From assembly GCA_002495735.1 (NCBI GenBank), contig DAGM01000043.1:19039-52764 (forward strand): a DNA stretch of 33,726 bases, read 5' to 3'. Position 1 is the stretch's first letter. Each line of letters starts with the position of its first letter. Origin of the DNA: Euryarchaeota archaeon UBA54. Lineage in GTDB: Archaea; Thermoplasmatota; Poseidoniia; Poseidoniales; Thalassarchaeaceae. This document shows, in pieces, positions 7,656 through 15,225 of the stretch. Under the pieces are notes generated by a model. It searched no databases. It worked only from the letters and a program-made list of their open reading frames with translations, and was not told where the DNA came from. A program made the translations under genes and the position numbers.

Positions 7656-8555
7656 TCAGTAATGGCCGATAGTAGACAGGCAACGTTCGACCTTCTCTCC
7701 GCTGGTCCAGTCGTAGATGCCCTTCCCGGTTTTCTTGCCAAGATTACCTGCCTCGACCAGTTGGCCAAGCAAAGGATGCGGCCTGTAACTCTCGTCATCG
7801 AAGGCATCGGCGAGATTGTTGAGTATGTCACGTCGCACATCCAGGCCCACGAGGTCGCTGAGTTCCAGGGGCCCCATCGGGTGCCGATAGCCTAGGCGCA
7901 TCGCGTTGTCGATATCATTTGCAGAGGCAACTCCTTCAGCCAGCATGCGTACGGCTTCATTACCAAGTACGACACCGAGTCGACTAGTCGCAAAACCAGG
8001 TACATCGCGCACTAGGATGGTCGTTTTACCCATCGCAGAACCGATTGATTGCGCAGCTGCGATGGTCTCCTCGGAGACAGCGTTGTGGCGAACCAGTTCG
8101 AGCAGGCTCATCAGTGGAACTGGATTGAAGAAGTGCATCCCTATGACCCTATCTGGACAACCCGTCGATTGTGCTATCTCTGAGATTGGTAGTCCTGAGG
8201 TGTTGGTCGCGAGCATCGCGTGACTTGGTGCTAGGCGCTCCAGTTCGGCGAAGATCTCCTGCTTCAACTGCATACTCTCCGGAACTGCCTCGATGATGAG
8301 GTCGGCGTCTTCGACCGCCTCAGTCAAGTCATTGACGCCTCTCAGGTTTCTCGACCACTCGGCCTTCTGATCGGATGTGGTCTTGCCCCGCTCGATGCCT
8401 TTGTCCCAAAAAGCCTCGATTGCATCCATCCCCTTGGTAAGGCCTTCTGGAAACGCATCGTACAAACGGGTCTTCCACCCGGTCTGGGCGCAAACTTGAG
8501 CTATCCCTGCGCCCATAGTCCCAGCGCCGATGACGGCGACGCTCCGGACATCCAT
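7656..8555 (-). CDS. 3-hydroxyacyl-CoA dehydrogenase
   Basis: This is an NAD-dependent enzyme that oxidises 3-hydroxyacyl-CoA to 3-ketoacyl-CoA (beta-oxidation or butanoyl-type metabolism). From ATG 8555 it has 299 residues, typical of Hbd/FadB2. It shows the Rossmann motif VIGAGTMGAGIAQ, the NTSGLPISEIA segment, catalytic His in GMHFFNPVPLM, the DVPGF hinge and the C-terminal MGPLELSDLVGLD. The frame is open further (ATG 8582), but the upstream gene stops at 8560, so ATG 8555 leaves a 4-nt gap and matches the family start. It is the last gene of an acyl-CoA gene set with the BoxB-like oxygenase. It could act in an aromatic or fatty-acyl degradation route. Confidence 0.92.
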   Translation of the reverse strand: MDVRSVAVIGAGTMGAGIAQVCAQTGWKTRLYDAFPEGLTKGMDAIEAFWDKGIERGKTTSDQKAEWSRNLRGVNDLTEAVEDADLIIEAVPESMQLKQEIFAELERLAPSHAMLATNTSGLPISEIAQSTGCPDRVIGMHFFNPVPLMSLLELVRHNAVSEETIAAAQSIGSAMGKTTILVRDVPGFATSRLGVVLGNEAVRMLAEGVASANDIDNAMRLGYRHPMGPLELSDLVGLDVRRDILNNLADAFDDESYRPHPLLGQLVEAGNLGKKTGKGIYDWTSGEKVERCLSTIGHY

Positions 8556-8559
8556 TCGA

Positions 8560-9120
8560 TTACTCCCTGCCGTAGGCCGCAAGCGCGGCTTGGAATAGCC
8601 GCTGGCGAGGCACGTCGTGCTCTAGGAAACAAGTGAATGGAGCGACGTCCTTCAGTAACTCGATGGCGCTGACATAGGCGCCGTAGACGAATGGATTAGC
8701 TGATTCTGTCGCAGGGATTTCGATTCCGAGCTTGACCAGTCCCTTGCGGGTGTCTTCGTCCCAGATTGTGTAAGTATGGTTGGTGAAGTGGAGGTAGGCG
8801 GACAGTCTGCGCAGATCCGATCTAGCCTTCTCGGTAAAGCTCTCTATCAGAAGTGTGTCAGGATACCTAATGGCGTACAACGCCAATATGACCTCCCTCT
8901 GGGTCTCCTCGCTCCAGTCACGCTCTGTTAGGCCCATCCAAGAATCAATCATGTCGAGCATCTCGGGGGTGTACGGTCTGCGGATCATGTACAGTAGTTC
9001 CTCGTAACCCTCTGCATCTCCCTCCTCGGAGTGATGGTGCTGGTGGAAGTATTCGGGCAATCTTTCAAAGAACGGCCCGCACCGCTCCTTGTCAAATGAT
9101 ATCAGCGCGACGTGCTGCAT
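8560..9120 (-). CDS. Uncharacterised 186-residue helical protein between oxygenase and dehydrogenase
   Basis: I do not recognise this family. It is predicted mostly helical and cytoplasmic, with no signal peptide or membrane segment. It has a His/Glu-rich patch near residue 27 (YFHQHHHSEEG) that could bind metal, aromatic-rich helices, and a C-terminal half with YLHFTNHTYTIWDEDTRK and a single Cys in PFTCFLEHD. It starts 19 nt downstream of the BoxB-like oxygenase stop and ends 4 nt before the dehydrogenase start, so all three are in one operon. Its position suggests a small subunit, chaperone or coupling protein of the oxygenase. It does not look like PaaB, PaaC or PaaD by eye. Confidence 0.75.
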   Translation of the reverse strand: MQHVALISFDKERCGPFFERLPEYFHQHHHSEEGDAEGYEELLYMIRRPYTPEMLDMIDSWMGLTERDWSEETQREVILALYAIRYPDTLLIESFTEKARSDLRRLSAYLHFTNHTYTIWDEDTRKGLVKLGIEIPATESANPFVYGAYVSAIELLKDVAPFTCFLEHDVPRQRLFQAALAAYGRE

Positions 9121-9139
9121 ATCAAGGCCTCCAGCCGAA

Positions 9140-10282
9140 TCAGTCTCCCTTCCATTCTCGGTATTGAATCCATTCTTGTTGCATGTACTCGTTTACCAAC
9201 TGATTCTCGTCCTCATCTGATGGGAGGACTGACGAGAGGTACTCCACCCAAGACTCTTCATCTCCTTCGAAATCCTCGCCGTGTACGGTGTAGCGCTTGC
9301 CGGCGAACCTACCTATGCCTCGCTCGAACTTGTCAGAGGGGATGTAGAGTTCCGGCTCTCCATTCTTGCGAACTTTGCTGATTCTTCGCATCTCATCTCG
9401 AAGCTCTTGGAAGTACAACTCCCTGCTGGCTTCGTTCAGGTGCTCCCTGTCCGCATCCTCCCGTGCCTCACGCTCGTCGTAGCGGCCCTTGACCCCGTAG
9501 ACGTATGCCCACTGGGCGCTCGCCGAGTCATCGGTCCCGAATAAATCGAGTCCGGTGCTCACCCACTTGTTGACATATTTCTGAATGAGGTCACATGGAA
9601 TGACGCCTTGCTTCACTATCCGACGCAGGCCGTTAGCTCCAGTTCCGAGGTGAAAAGACTCCTCCTTCAGCATTGGCCCCATGCTCGCAGCCAGCGGTTT
9701 GAACGCTGAGGTACTGAGCATCTTGAGTTGGTACTTGCCGTCACGATCAATGAAGTGGGTGAACATGAAGAAGTCGAGCCAGTGATCAATTGGCTCGTTG
9801 AACGAGCCCAGTATCCTCGTCCCTTCCTGAGCGTTTCTCTCGAGCAGCTTGGCGGCTTCGCGAAGTCCCTGCTCGCCGAAGAATGTGCACAATAGGTAGG
9901 CCATCTGCCAGCCGTGTCGCTGCTCCTCGCACATGATTCGTAGAGCGGACTTACGGTCGTATTCGGTCGGAGCTGAGGCGAGCAGATGATTCTGTTGCTC
10001 AACTGAGGCGAATTCGGTGTCGCCCTGAACACTGACCATATTGATAATCGCATCGCGAATGGTCTGCTGAGGAATCTGCATCCTGCGATCCCACTTCGGT
10101 TTGCCTACGAAGTCGCCGAACTCGATTTGGTTGCCAGCTGTATCCCAATCGAACTTGATGTCGAAGCGGTAGTCGCCGAGCCATGATGGGTCGAAGCCTA
10201 TTCTGGTCTGCCACTCGCTGAAGTCGTTAATCCACGTCTCGAAGTTCTGAGTGTAGTCCTTGACAATCTCTGCGTCTGCCAT
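9140..10282 (-). CDS. BoxB/PaaA-like ferritin-fold di-iron acyl-CoA oxygenase
   Basis: The 380-residue protein resembles the benzoyl-CoA epoxidase component BoxB more than PaaA. Candidate di-iron ligands fall in two helix pairs: Glu90/Glu95 (DTEFASVEQQNH) and the E-x-x-H of CEEQRHGWQMAYLL (Glu120, His123), then KEESFHLGTG (Glu208, His211). BoxB-like stretches include DRDGKYQLKMLSTSAFKPLA and LIQKYVNKW...LDLFGTDDS. The family activates O2 to epoxidise a CoA-bound ring or related acyl chain. A reductase partner (BoxA-like) is not in the operon. It heads a set with an unknown protein and an acyl-CoA dehydrogenase, with a crotonase upstream. Length is between PaaA (about 310) and BoxB (about 470). 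The substrate is uncertain. Confidence 0.82.
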   Translation of the reverse strand: MADAEIVKDYTQNFETWINDFSEWQTRIGFDPSWLGDYRFDIKFDWDTAGNQIEFGDFVGKPKWDRRMQIPQQTIRDAIINMVSVQGDTEFASVEQQNHLLASAPTEYDRKSALRIMCEEQRHGWQMAYLLCTFFGEQGLREAAKLLERNAQEGTRILGSFNEPIDHWLDFFMFTHFIDRDGKYQLKMLSTSAFKPLAASMGPMLKEESFHLGTGANGLRRIVKQGVIPCDLIQKYVNKWVSTGLDLFGTDDSASAQWAYVYGVKGRYDEREAREDADREHLNEASRELYFQELRDEMRRISKVRKNGEPELYIPSDKFERGIGRFAGKRYTVHGEDFEGDEESWVEYLSSVLPSDEDENQLVNEYMQQEWIQYREWKGD

Positions 10283-10303
10283 GCAATATCGGCAGCGAGA
10301 ACT

Positions 10304-10314
10304 GGTATATCAAA
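10304..10314 (-). promoter_or_regulatory. TATA-like box of the oxygenase operon
   Basis: On the minus strand, TTTGATATACC is centred about 27 nt upstream of ATG 10282. This is the expected distance for a leaderless archaeal transcript. It suggests that the oxygenase, 186-residue protein and dehydrogenase are transcribed from here, separately from the upstream crotonase gene. Confidence 0.45.
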
Positions 10315-10329
10315 CGCTGTATCGAAATT

Positions 10330-10347
10330 CGCACTCCTTAGAGTGCG
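10330..10347 (-). terminator. Hairpin downstream of the crotonase gene
   Basis: A perfect 7-bp stem CGCACTC/GAGTGCG with a four-base loop sits 5 nt after the crotonase stop. In minus-strand sense it is followed by AATTTCGAT. It lies between the crotonase stop and the oxygenase promoter, so it is a good candidate transcription terminator or mRNA 3' end. Confidence 0.5.
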
Positions 10348-10352
10348 TTCAT

Positions 10353-11183
10353 TTAATTCCCATCGAATTCGGGAACTTCCCTATTGACGTAGGCCGCAAT
10401 CCCCTTCTTGGCATCGCCGCTCTGGAACAAGTCTGATTGCAATTCCCTCTCTAGGGCGAGATGGTACTCAAGAGGTATCTCCATCCCACTTTGGACGCTG
10501 CGCTTGATGTTCCCGATGGCCTTGCTGGCCGCATAGGGCAAAGTGAATTGTCCGGCGTAGTCAAGAGCATCTTGACGGAACTCATCGAGACTGCCGGCCC
10601 AGACGTCATGAACTAGGTCCATTTCCTTGGCTTCCTCGTACGAGAACTTGCGTCCTGTAACCATTATCTCCATCGCCTTTGCCTTGCCGACTAGACGAGA
10701 CAGTCTGGCAGTCCCTCCGGTGCCAGCGAGAACACCCAGAGATACCTCGGGCAAACCCACCTGGCCCGAGTCCTTGCGACCGATTCGGATGTCAGCTGCC
10801 ATGGCGATCTCAAGGCCGCCTCCGACGGCGTGGCCATTGAGAGCGGCGATTACGAGCTTGGGCGTCTGCTCTAGCCTGCTTAGAGTCTCATTGGCATGGA
10901 GGCAGAAGAAGTACTTGAAGCCGGGAGTGACTGAGTCTAGCATGCTGATGCTGGCTCCGGCAGAGAAGAATTTCTCACCGTGCCCAGTCAGCATAATCAC
11001 GGTGACATCATCGTCGAAGCGAGCCTTAAGCACGGCTTCATCGATGTCGCGCATCATCGAGTGAGTGTAGGTGTTCACGGGAGTCTTTCCCTTTGTGAGA
11101 GGTTCTCCAGCTGAATCCGAGCACAGTTCAATGACGGCTATCCCGTTGTCCGTCACTCCGTAGTTCACAAGGTTGTTCGTCAT
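10353..11183 (-). CDS. Enoyl-CoA hydratase/isomerase (crotonase family)
   Basis: Crotonase-fold enzyme, 276 residues from ATG 11183. The oxyanion-hole segments are present: KFFSAGASISML and NGHAVGGGLEIAMAAD. Both catalytic glutamates of hydratases are seen, one in GGLEIAM and one in LPEVSLGVLAGTGGTARL, so water addition to enoyl-CoA is plausible. The frame is open upstream to 11321, but that would overlap the preceding reductase gene (stop at 11264). ATGs at 11234, 11210 and 11192 are alternatives; homology begins near the 11183 start. With the downstream 3-hydroxyacyl-CoA dehydrogenase it gives two consecutive beta-oxidation steps. No thiolase or acyl-CoA dehydrogenase is in the window. Confidence 0.9.
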   Translation of the reverse strand: MTNNLVNYGVTDNGIAVIELCSDSAGEPLTKGKTPVNTYTHSMMRDIDEAVLKARFDDDVTVIMLTGHGEKFFSAGASISMLDSVTPGFKYFFCLHANETLSRLEQTPKLVIAALNGHAVGGGLEIAMAADIRIGRKDSGQVGLPEVSLGVLAGTGGTARLSRLVGKAKAMEIMVTGRKFSYEEAKEMDLVHDVWAGSLDEFRQDALDYAGQFTLPYAASKAIGNIKRSVQSGMEIPLEYHLALERELQSDLFQSGDAKKGIAAYVNREVPEFDGN

Positions 11184-11256
11184 CGGCTCCATTTCGGGCC
11201 AAGAGGTCATGCTAGCGCCACAGAGGGACGCCATATCAATCAAACGGAGTCGGAGG

Positions 11257-11272
11257 GACGCCTTTAGGCGTC
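11257..11272 (-). terminator. Palindromic hairpin spanning the reductase stop codon
   Basis: GACGCC-TTTA-GGCGTC is a perfect 6-bp stem with the stop codon of the geranylgeranyl-reductase-like gene inside the four-base loop. It could slow translation termination or end part of the transcripts before the crotonase gene. No T-run follows, so the terminator role is tentative. Confidence 0.3.
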
Positions 11273-12490
11273 GTTCTCGCCGAAAGACGTCTTTCCCCCG
11301 CCCTTGCGAACGAGGTTCCAATGTTCTGCAATTTCATCGCCTCTGGCGCTTGGTTCCCAGACGTCCCTAGAAAGTGCCTTCCTGAATGGCATGCGACTAA
11401 CCATCCTGCCGTCCGCGAGCCGTTTGCGCCTCAACATGCCGAGTCTGACTACTGGCCACAGCATTCTCCGAATTAGTCCAGGCTTGTACACCCAGCGCAT
11501 GAACACGAGACCGTCCCCCTTCTTGCGCTGGTCACGCATCCAGTGATTAGCCACCATCTTGAATCCTCGATTACCAACTCTGTTCATCAGGAAACGGTTG
11601 ACGGCGCTAGCCCTGACAAGGGGGACGAGACGCCCCCTCACCTCGCTCTCGTAGTCGCACTCGCCTAGAACGGCCTTGGCGGCCATAACGCCGCTGGTGA
11701 CTGCGTAACGCATCCCAAAGCCCCACATGAAATCCTGTAGGCCACCCGCCTCGCCGACGTAGTAGCGGCCCTCGTGTACGTACTTGTCAGGCAGCGAGAA
11801 GTCACCTTTGCCGCCGACCCTCTTAATCGGTCTGCGGTTCAGGTCGTAGTGCTGTTCGTACCATGCGATGGTCTCGTTGAGGTGGCGCGAAGTCTTCTTC
11901 TGCTGGCGCCACAGACAGGTGCAAATCAGACCTATGCCATCGATGATGATGAGATAGGAGTAGGCCCCCGGAGCCAGTTTGTCATTCAACTGGAAGGTGA
12001 CGTGATTGGGATGGTCTGTGTGAAAGATCTCCCCGAACGCCACCGCACTGGACTCCTTCGGACCGGCGGCGATGATATGGCAGTCCTTGGGATCCCTGCG
12101 GGTATCGTAGTGGATTTCTGCGCCCGCATCGAGTGCCATCCGCTTGAAGCCCTGATCGATGCAATGTCCAGCAGTTCCACGCTCTACGACACGAAAAGCG
12201 AGTCCTGAGGTTCGAGGTTGAGTTATTTCGTCGTCAGGGTGTACGAGGTCAATCACATCAAACGCATCGGACTTGAACTCCTCCGGGTCGAAGCCCCATT
12301 CTCGTATCTCATCGAAGAAGTCGGAGTCACTGGTCCAGTTCTCTATGCCTTGGAAATCACCGTCGAAACGAGCTCCACTATCCGAGCGGATCTCGTGTAC
12401 ATGCACCTCACGTCCCGCATTCGCGAGATAGGTAGCTGCAGCGAGGCCCGAGAGCCCTGCCCCTAGTATGTGGACTGGCTCGCTGCTCAT
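11264..12490 (-). CDS. FAD-dependent oxidoreductase of the geranylgeranyl reductase family
   Basis: The 408-residue flavoprotein starts with an FAD-binding Rossmann motif (HILGAGLSGLAAATYLA then a Glu in VHVHE). It has the family's second FAD motif YYVGEAGGLQDFMWGFGMRYA, equivalent to VGDAAGxxxPxxGGGIxYA in archaeal geranylgeranyl reductases. The central PGAYSYLIIIDGIG segment also fits. This family saturates isoprenoid chains of archaeal lipids or quinones using ferredoxin or NADPH. The variant GEAGGLQD and a basic C-terminal tail set it apart from canonical enzymes, so substrate is uncertain. The ATG at 12490 is divergent from moaE. It shares strand and neighbourhood with a CrtI-like oxidoreductase and a ferredoxin. 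Confidence 0.82.
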   Translation of the reverse strand: MSSEPVHILGAGLSGLAAATYLANAGREVHVHEIRSDSGARFDGDFQGIENWTSDSDFFDEIREWGFDPEEFKSDAFDVIDLVHPDDEITQPRTSGLAFRVVERGTAGHCIDQGFKRMALDAGAEIHYDTRRDPKDCHIIAAGPKESSAVAFGEIFHTDHPNHVTFQLNDKLAPGAYSYLIIIDGIGLICTCLWRQQKKTSRHLNETIAWYEQHYDLNRRPIKRVGGKGDFSLPDKYVHEGRYYVGEAGGLQDFMWGFGMRYAVTSGVMAAKAVLGECDYESEVRGRLVPLVRASAVNRFLMNRVGNRGFKMVANHWMRDQRKKGDGLVFMRWVYKPGLIRRMLWPVVRLGMLRRKRLADGRMVSRMPFRKALSRDVWEPSARGDEIAEHWNLVRKGGGKTSFGENDA

Positions 12491-12512
12491 GTTACTTCGA
12501 CTTCAGGCCCTC

Positions 12513-12550
12513 CGCTTGAACGGTTGGGTCGCGTCCGTCGCGTTCAAGCG
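12513..12550. promoter_or_regulatory. Perfect 10-bp inverted repeat between moaE and the reductase gene
   Basis: CGCTTGAACG (12513-12522) and CGTTCAAGCG (12541-12550) are exact reverse complements separated by 18 nt. They lie in the 80-nt gap between two divergent start codons. This is a strong candidate operator for a dimeric regulator acting on both genes. An RNA hairpin in the moaE leader is the alternative. Confidence 0.5.
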
Positions 12551-12570
12551 CAGCACCTTGATGGCTCTGC

Positions 12571-12993
12571 ATGGCTCACGTACGAGTACTCATCGAGTCC
12601 GAGCGACTCGACCCAGAGGAACTGCGGAAAATGCTCGCTATGGATGGCTGCGGCAGCGTAGTCTCCTTCGTAGGACTCACTCGAGGAGAGGACCATGGAG
12701 TGGCTGTCGAGCGACTAGAGTTCGACGCTTGGGAGGAAAGACTCCCAGAGGTACTGAACGAGCTCTCCGAGCAGGCTCTGGGCCAGTTCGGAGTGAGTTC
12801 GGTGGTGTTGGCCCACCGCACTGGTTCTGTCAGGCCAGGCGAACCCATAGTATGCATCCACGTCGGCTCACCCCATAGGGCCGAGGGCTTCGAGGCCTGT
12901 AGTTGGCTGATAGATGAGCTGAAGCGGCAGGCCCCGTTGTGGAAGAAGGAGATCCGGGCCGATGGTGAGATCTGGAAGGCCGGTCTTGGATGA
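12571..12993 (+). CDS. moaE: Molybdopterin synthase catalytic subunit (MoaE)
   Basis: MoaE transfers sulfur from MoaD thiocarboxylate to precursor Z (cPMP), forming molybdopterin. The 140-residue length is normal. Conserved features include GSVVSFVGLTRGE, LEFDAWEERLPEVL, VVLAHRTGSVRPGE and the catalytic Lys region APLWKKEIRADGEIW. MoaC is encoded 1.7 kb downstream on the same strand; MoaD, MoaA and MoeA are not in the window. The stop codon TGA directly abuts the stop of the convergent FAD oxidoreductase (TGATTA junction). An alternative ATG lies a few bases upstream in another frame. The gene is wedged on the opposite strand between two FAD-oxidoreductase genes. Confidence 0.95.
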   Translation: MAHVRVLIESERLDPEELRKMLAMDGCGSVVSFVGLTRGEDHGVAVERLEFDAWEERLPEVLNELSEQALGQFGVSSVVLAHRTGSVRPGEPIVCIHVGSPHRAEGFEACSWLIDELKRQAPLWKKEIRADGEIWKAGLG

Positions 12994-14340
12994 TTATATC
13001 GTGTCCATCACACCACTGACACTGGCCACTGCTTCGGGCACGTTCGATGCTATCCCTTCGACCATCATCCAGCCGTGCCCCTTGATCCCGTCGCCAACGA
13101 GGCGAACCCCCTCTATGCCGACATCCGAGGGTAGTTCAGCGCCCTGTGGGGCGCGATTGCAAGGCCAGTTCCTGTGGTAGGTGTGGACGCACAACTCTTC
13201 TCCATGGTCAGCGAGCCACGGGATGGCGTCGTAGAGATCCTCGCGCCCCTTCGTTATCTCCGATTTCACGCTCGGGTCCGGCACATACTGGTGTGTGATC
13301 ATCATGTGCTTGCCCTCAGGTGCGAGGCTCGGATCGGAAAAGGTCGGAATTACGTATCCGCCAACTCTTTCCAAGCCCGGCAGCATGGTTACCCCACTGC
13401 CGCGGTGAGGAATATCGTCGTCTAGCGCGAACACGAAGCCGATGCCTCCGACTGCTTGAGTGTCACGGACCTGCTCTCTGATTCCCGTAGCTACCTCAAA
13501 GTCGTCCGAGAGCGCCTTGAGCAGGTTAGGGTGTCCGCCGTTGTGGATGATTGCATCGGCACCAACCCAAACCCCCTCATCCCGACCGCGCCGCCTGATG
13601 CCGATGCAGAAGCGGTTTCCCTTGGTCGACTCCTCTGCATCGCCTGGCAGTATCTCGGTGATCTCATGGGACAGCTTGACGCGAGCCCCGTTCTCCCGCA
13701 GGTCGCTTCGTAGCCCGTCGATGACTCCCTTGCACCCTCCCTTGGGAACATGAGGACGGTCGAGCCAGAATGAGTTCTGAAGCATCCTAACGACGGTCGA
13801 AGCAGGCATCTGCTCGAACCTCAGGCTGATGGCGAAGTTGGAGAATGCATCGACAAAGTCGATGAAGTCACTGGAGAAGTACCTCGACATCCAGGTCCTG
13901 CCGTCCTCAGTCTCGTTGCCCCATGGCCGTTTGGCGGGCTTCATCAACAGCCGTGGCAGGTTCAGAGTGTCCTTGAGCGAGAACCACGGTAAGACCCCGT
14001 AGACCGAGTTTGCCCGCTGCAGTTTACCGTCTTTAAGCCGGCAGGCGAACTTGGTGGTTGGCAGGAAGTCGACCCCATGACGTCCCAAATCGAGCCCACC
14101 GTTTTTCCTCTTCCCGAGAATCAGTTTGGCGAAGGGGCCTTTCTTGCCGTGCGGAATCATGTGGACTGCGCCGGTTGGAATTTGAAAACCATCGTGGTCG
14201 TGCTGGGTGAACCTGCCACCGGCGAAAGACATCCTCTCGTAGACTGCGACATCGTACTTCTGTGTCTGTGCGAGACTTGCAGCTGATGCCAGCCCTCCTA
14301 CTCCGGCGCCGATGACCACTGCCTTCGCTCGCTCGCTCAT
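12994..14340 (-). CDS. Phytoene-desaturase/saturase-like FAD oxidoreductase (CrtI superfamily)
   Basis: The 448-residue protein opens with the dinucleotide motif VVIGAGVGGLASAASLA and has the CrtI-type AGGRFTQHDHDGFQIPTG substrate-domain entry. It ends with RLVGDGIKGHGWMMVEGIAS, the C-terminal FAD motif of the amine oxidase/CrtI superfamily. CrtI-like enzymes desaturate carotenoids; related enzymes saturate retinoids or isoprenoids. It overlaps no gene but begins 9 nt after the ferredoxin stop, so the two are one transcript and ferredoxin is a probable electron donor. That would favour a reductive (saturase) reaction, which is inference. No phytoene synthase or carotenoid cyclase is nearby. 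The 3' end abuts moaE head-on with no spacer. Confidence 0.82.
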   Translation of the reverse strand: MSERAKAVVIGAGVGGLASAASLAQTQKYDVAVYERMSFAGGRFTQHDHDGFQIPTGAVHMIPHGKKGPFAKLILGKRKNGGLDLGRHGVDFLPTTKFACRLKDGKLQRANSVYGVLPWFSLKDTLNLPRLLMKPAKRPWGNETEDGRTWMSRYFSSDFIDFVDAFSNFAISLRFEQMPASTVVRMLQNSFWLDRPHVPKGGCKGVIDGLRSDLRENGARVKLSHEITEILPGDAEESTKGNRFCIGIRRRGRDEGVWVGADAIIHNGGHPNLLKALSDDFEVATGIREQVRDTQAVGGIGFVFALDDDIPHRGSGVTMLPGLERVGGYVIPTFSDPSLAPEGKHMMITHQYVPDPSVKSEITKGREDLYDAIPWLADHGEELCVHTYHRNWPCNRAPQGAELPSDVGIEGVRLVGDGIKGHGWMMVEGIASNVPEAVASVSGVMDTI

Positions 14341-14349
14341 CCTGCCACC

Positions 14350-14610
14350 TTAGGAGTACACTAGGGCTCCTGTCGGACACCAAAGAAGGCACCTCAGGCA
14401 GTCGGTGCAGTTATCCTCGATGACCTCGCAAAGCCCCTCGACGATTAACGCATCATCCTTACAGGCCATCAGACAGTAAGAGCAGCCGACACAGAGTTCG
14501 TCGATGACCTGCAGTTTGACACCGTCAGTGATAGGCCTGTCATGGGTGATGCCCGATTCTAGTTCGGGGACAGCGCCCGGAGTCGCTTTGTTTCGAAACG
14601 CCTCGGCCAT
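14350..14610 (-). CDS. 2[4Fe-4S] ferredoxin
   Basis: An 86-residue ferredoxin with two classical CxxCxxCxxxC clusters: Cys40, 43, 46 and 50, and Cys68, 71, 74 and 78, the second ending in CPTG where the first has CKDD. An additional Cys61 lies between them. The first 30 residues form a polar extension (about 30 residues before VKLQVIDELC). The gene is 9 nt upstream of the CrtI-like oxidoreductase and 1.9 kb from the geranylgeranyl-reductase-like gene. In some methanogens a ferredoxin encoded next to geranylgeranyl reductase supplies its electrons, so a similar partnership is plausible here. Confidence 0.92.
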   Translation of the reverse strand: MAEAFRNKATPGAVPELESGITHDRPITDGVKLQVIDELCVGCSYCLMACKDDALIVEGLCEVIEDNCTDCLRCLLWCPTGALVYS

Positions 14611-14739
14611 GCCACCCCATTGCCGCCGACTATTTCAGATGTTATCCGCGAACTCACCATAACTACGACTCCGCCGATAGGCCGGTTTACTGAATAGTGA
14701 TGATGAACTCGCGAGTACACAGGCGAGAGAGGCGATCGA

Positions 14740-15201
14740 TTGGACGAGAATTCGTGGACCGGGATAATCGATGTGGGATCTAAGCCCGTTGTCGCTCGCG
14801 AGGCGGTAGCCACTGGCCTGCTTGTCCTCTCCGAGAGAGGTATCGATGTCGTGGCAAACGGCCGCTCCCCAAAGGGCGATGTCAGAGAAGCCTCGACGGT
14901 AGCCGCTATTCAGGCGGTAAAGGAGACGCCCCGAACCTTACCTCACTGCCATCCAATTCCCATCGAGGGCTGCACGGTTGATTGGAGGGTAGAGGAGAAC
15001 GGTCTGCGCTGTACAGTCTCCGTGCGCACTCACTGGACCACCGGGGTGGAGATGGAGGCACTGTGCGGAGTCAACGCAGGGCTGCTGTGTGCCTGGGACA
15101 TGCTCAAGTCAATTGAGAAGGACTCCGAGGGGCAGTATCCGACTTCTACGATAGAAGGAGTACGGGTCCTGCGCAAGAGCAAGGGCGACCCGCATGATTG
15201 A
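14740..15201 (+). CDS. moaC: Cyclic pyranopterin monophosphate synthase (MoaC)
   Basis: MoaC converts the MoaA product 3',8-cH2GTP to cPMP, the second step of molybdenum cofactor synthesis. The 153-residue protein has the family hallmarks IIDVGSKPVVAREAVATG, NGRSPKGDVREASTVAAIQA (catalytic Lys), LPHCHPIPIEGC (catalytic His) and THWTTGVEMEALCGVNAG. It starts at TTG 14740, because no in-frame ATG or GTG gives the conserved N-terminus. AGAGAGG lies about 9 nt upstream as a Shine-Dalgarno. The stop TGA is followed directly by an ATG in the glpX frame, so moaC, glpX and the aldolase are probably one operon despite unrelated pathways. Confidence 0.94.
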   Translation: MDENSWTGIIDVGSKPVVAREAVATGLLVLSERGIDVVANGRSPKGDVREASTVAAIQAVKETPRTLPHCHPIPIEGCTVDWRVEENGLRCTVSVRTHWTTGVEMEALCGVNAGLLCAWDMLKSIEKDSEGQYPTSTIEGVRVLRKSKGDPHD

Positions 15202-15225
15202 ATGCTAAGGCTCATTCGGAACAGC

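Noticed and set aside
12468..12878. 136-codon plus-strand frame overlapping moaE in another frame
   Set aside because: moaE has complete family motifs; the alternative frame is Arg-rich with no domain.
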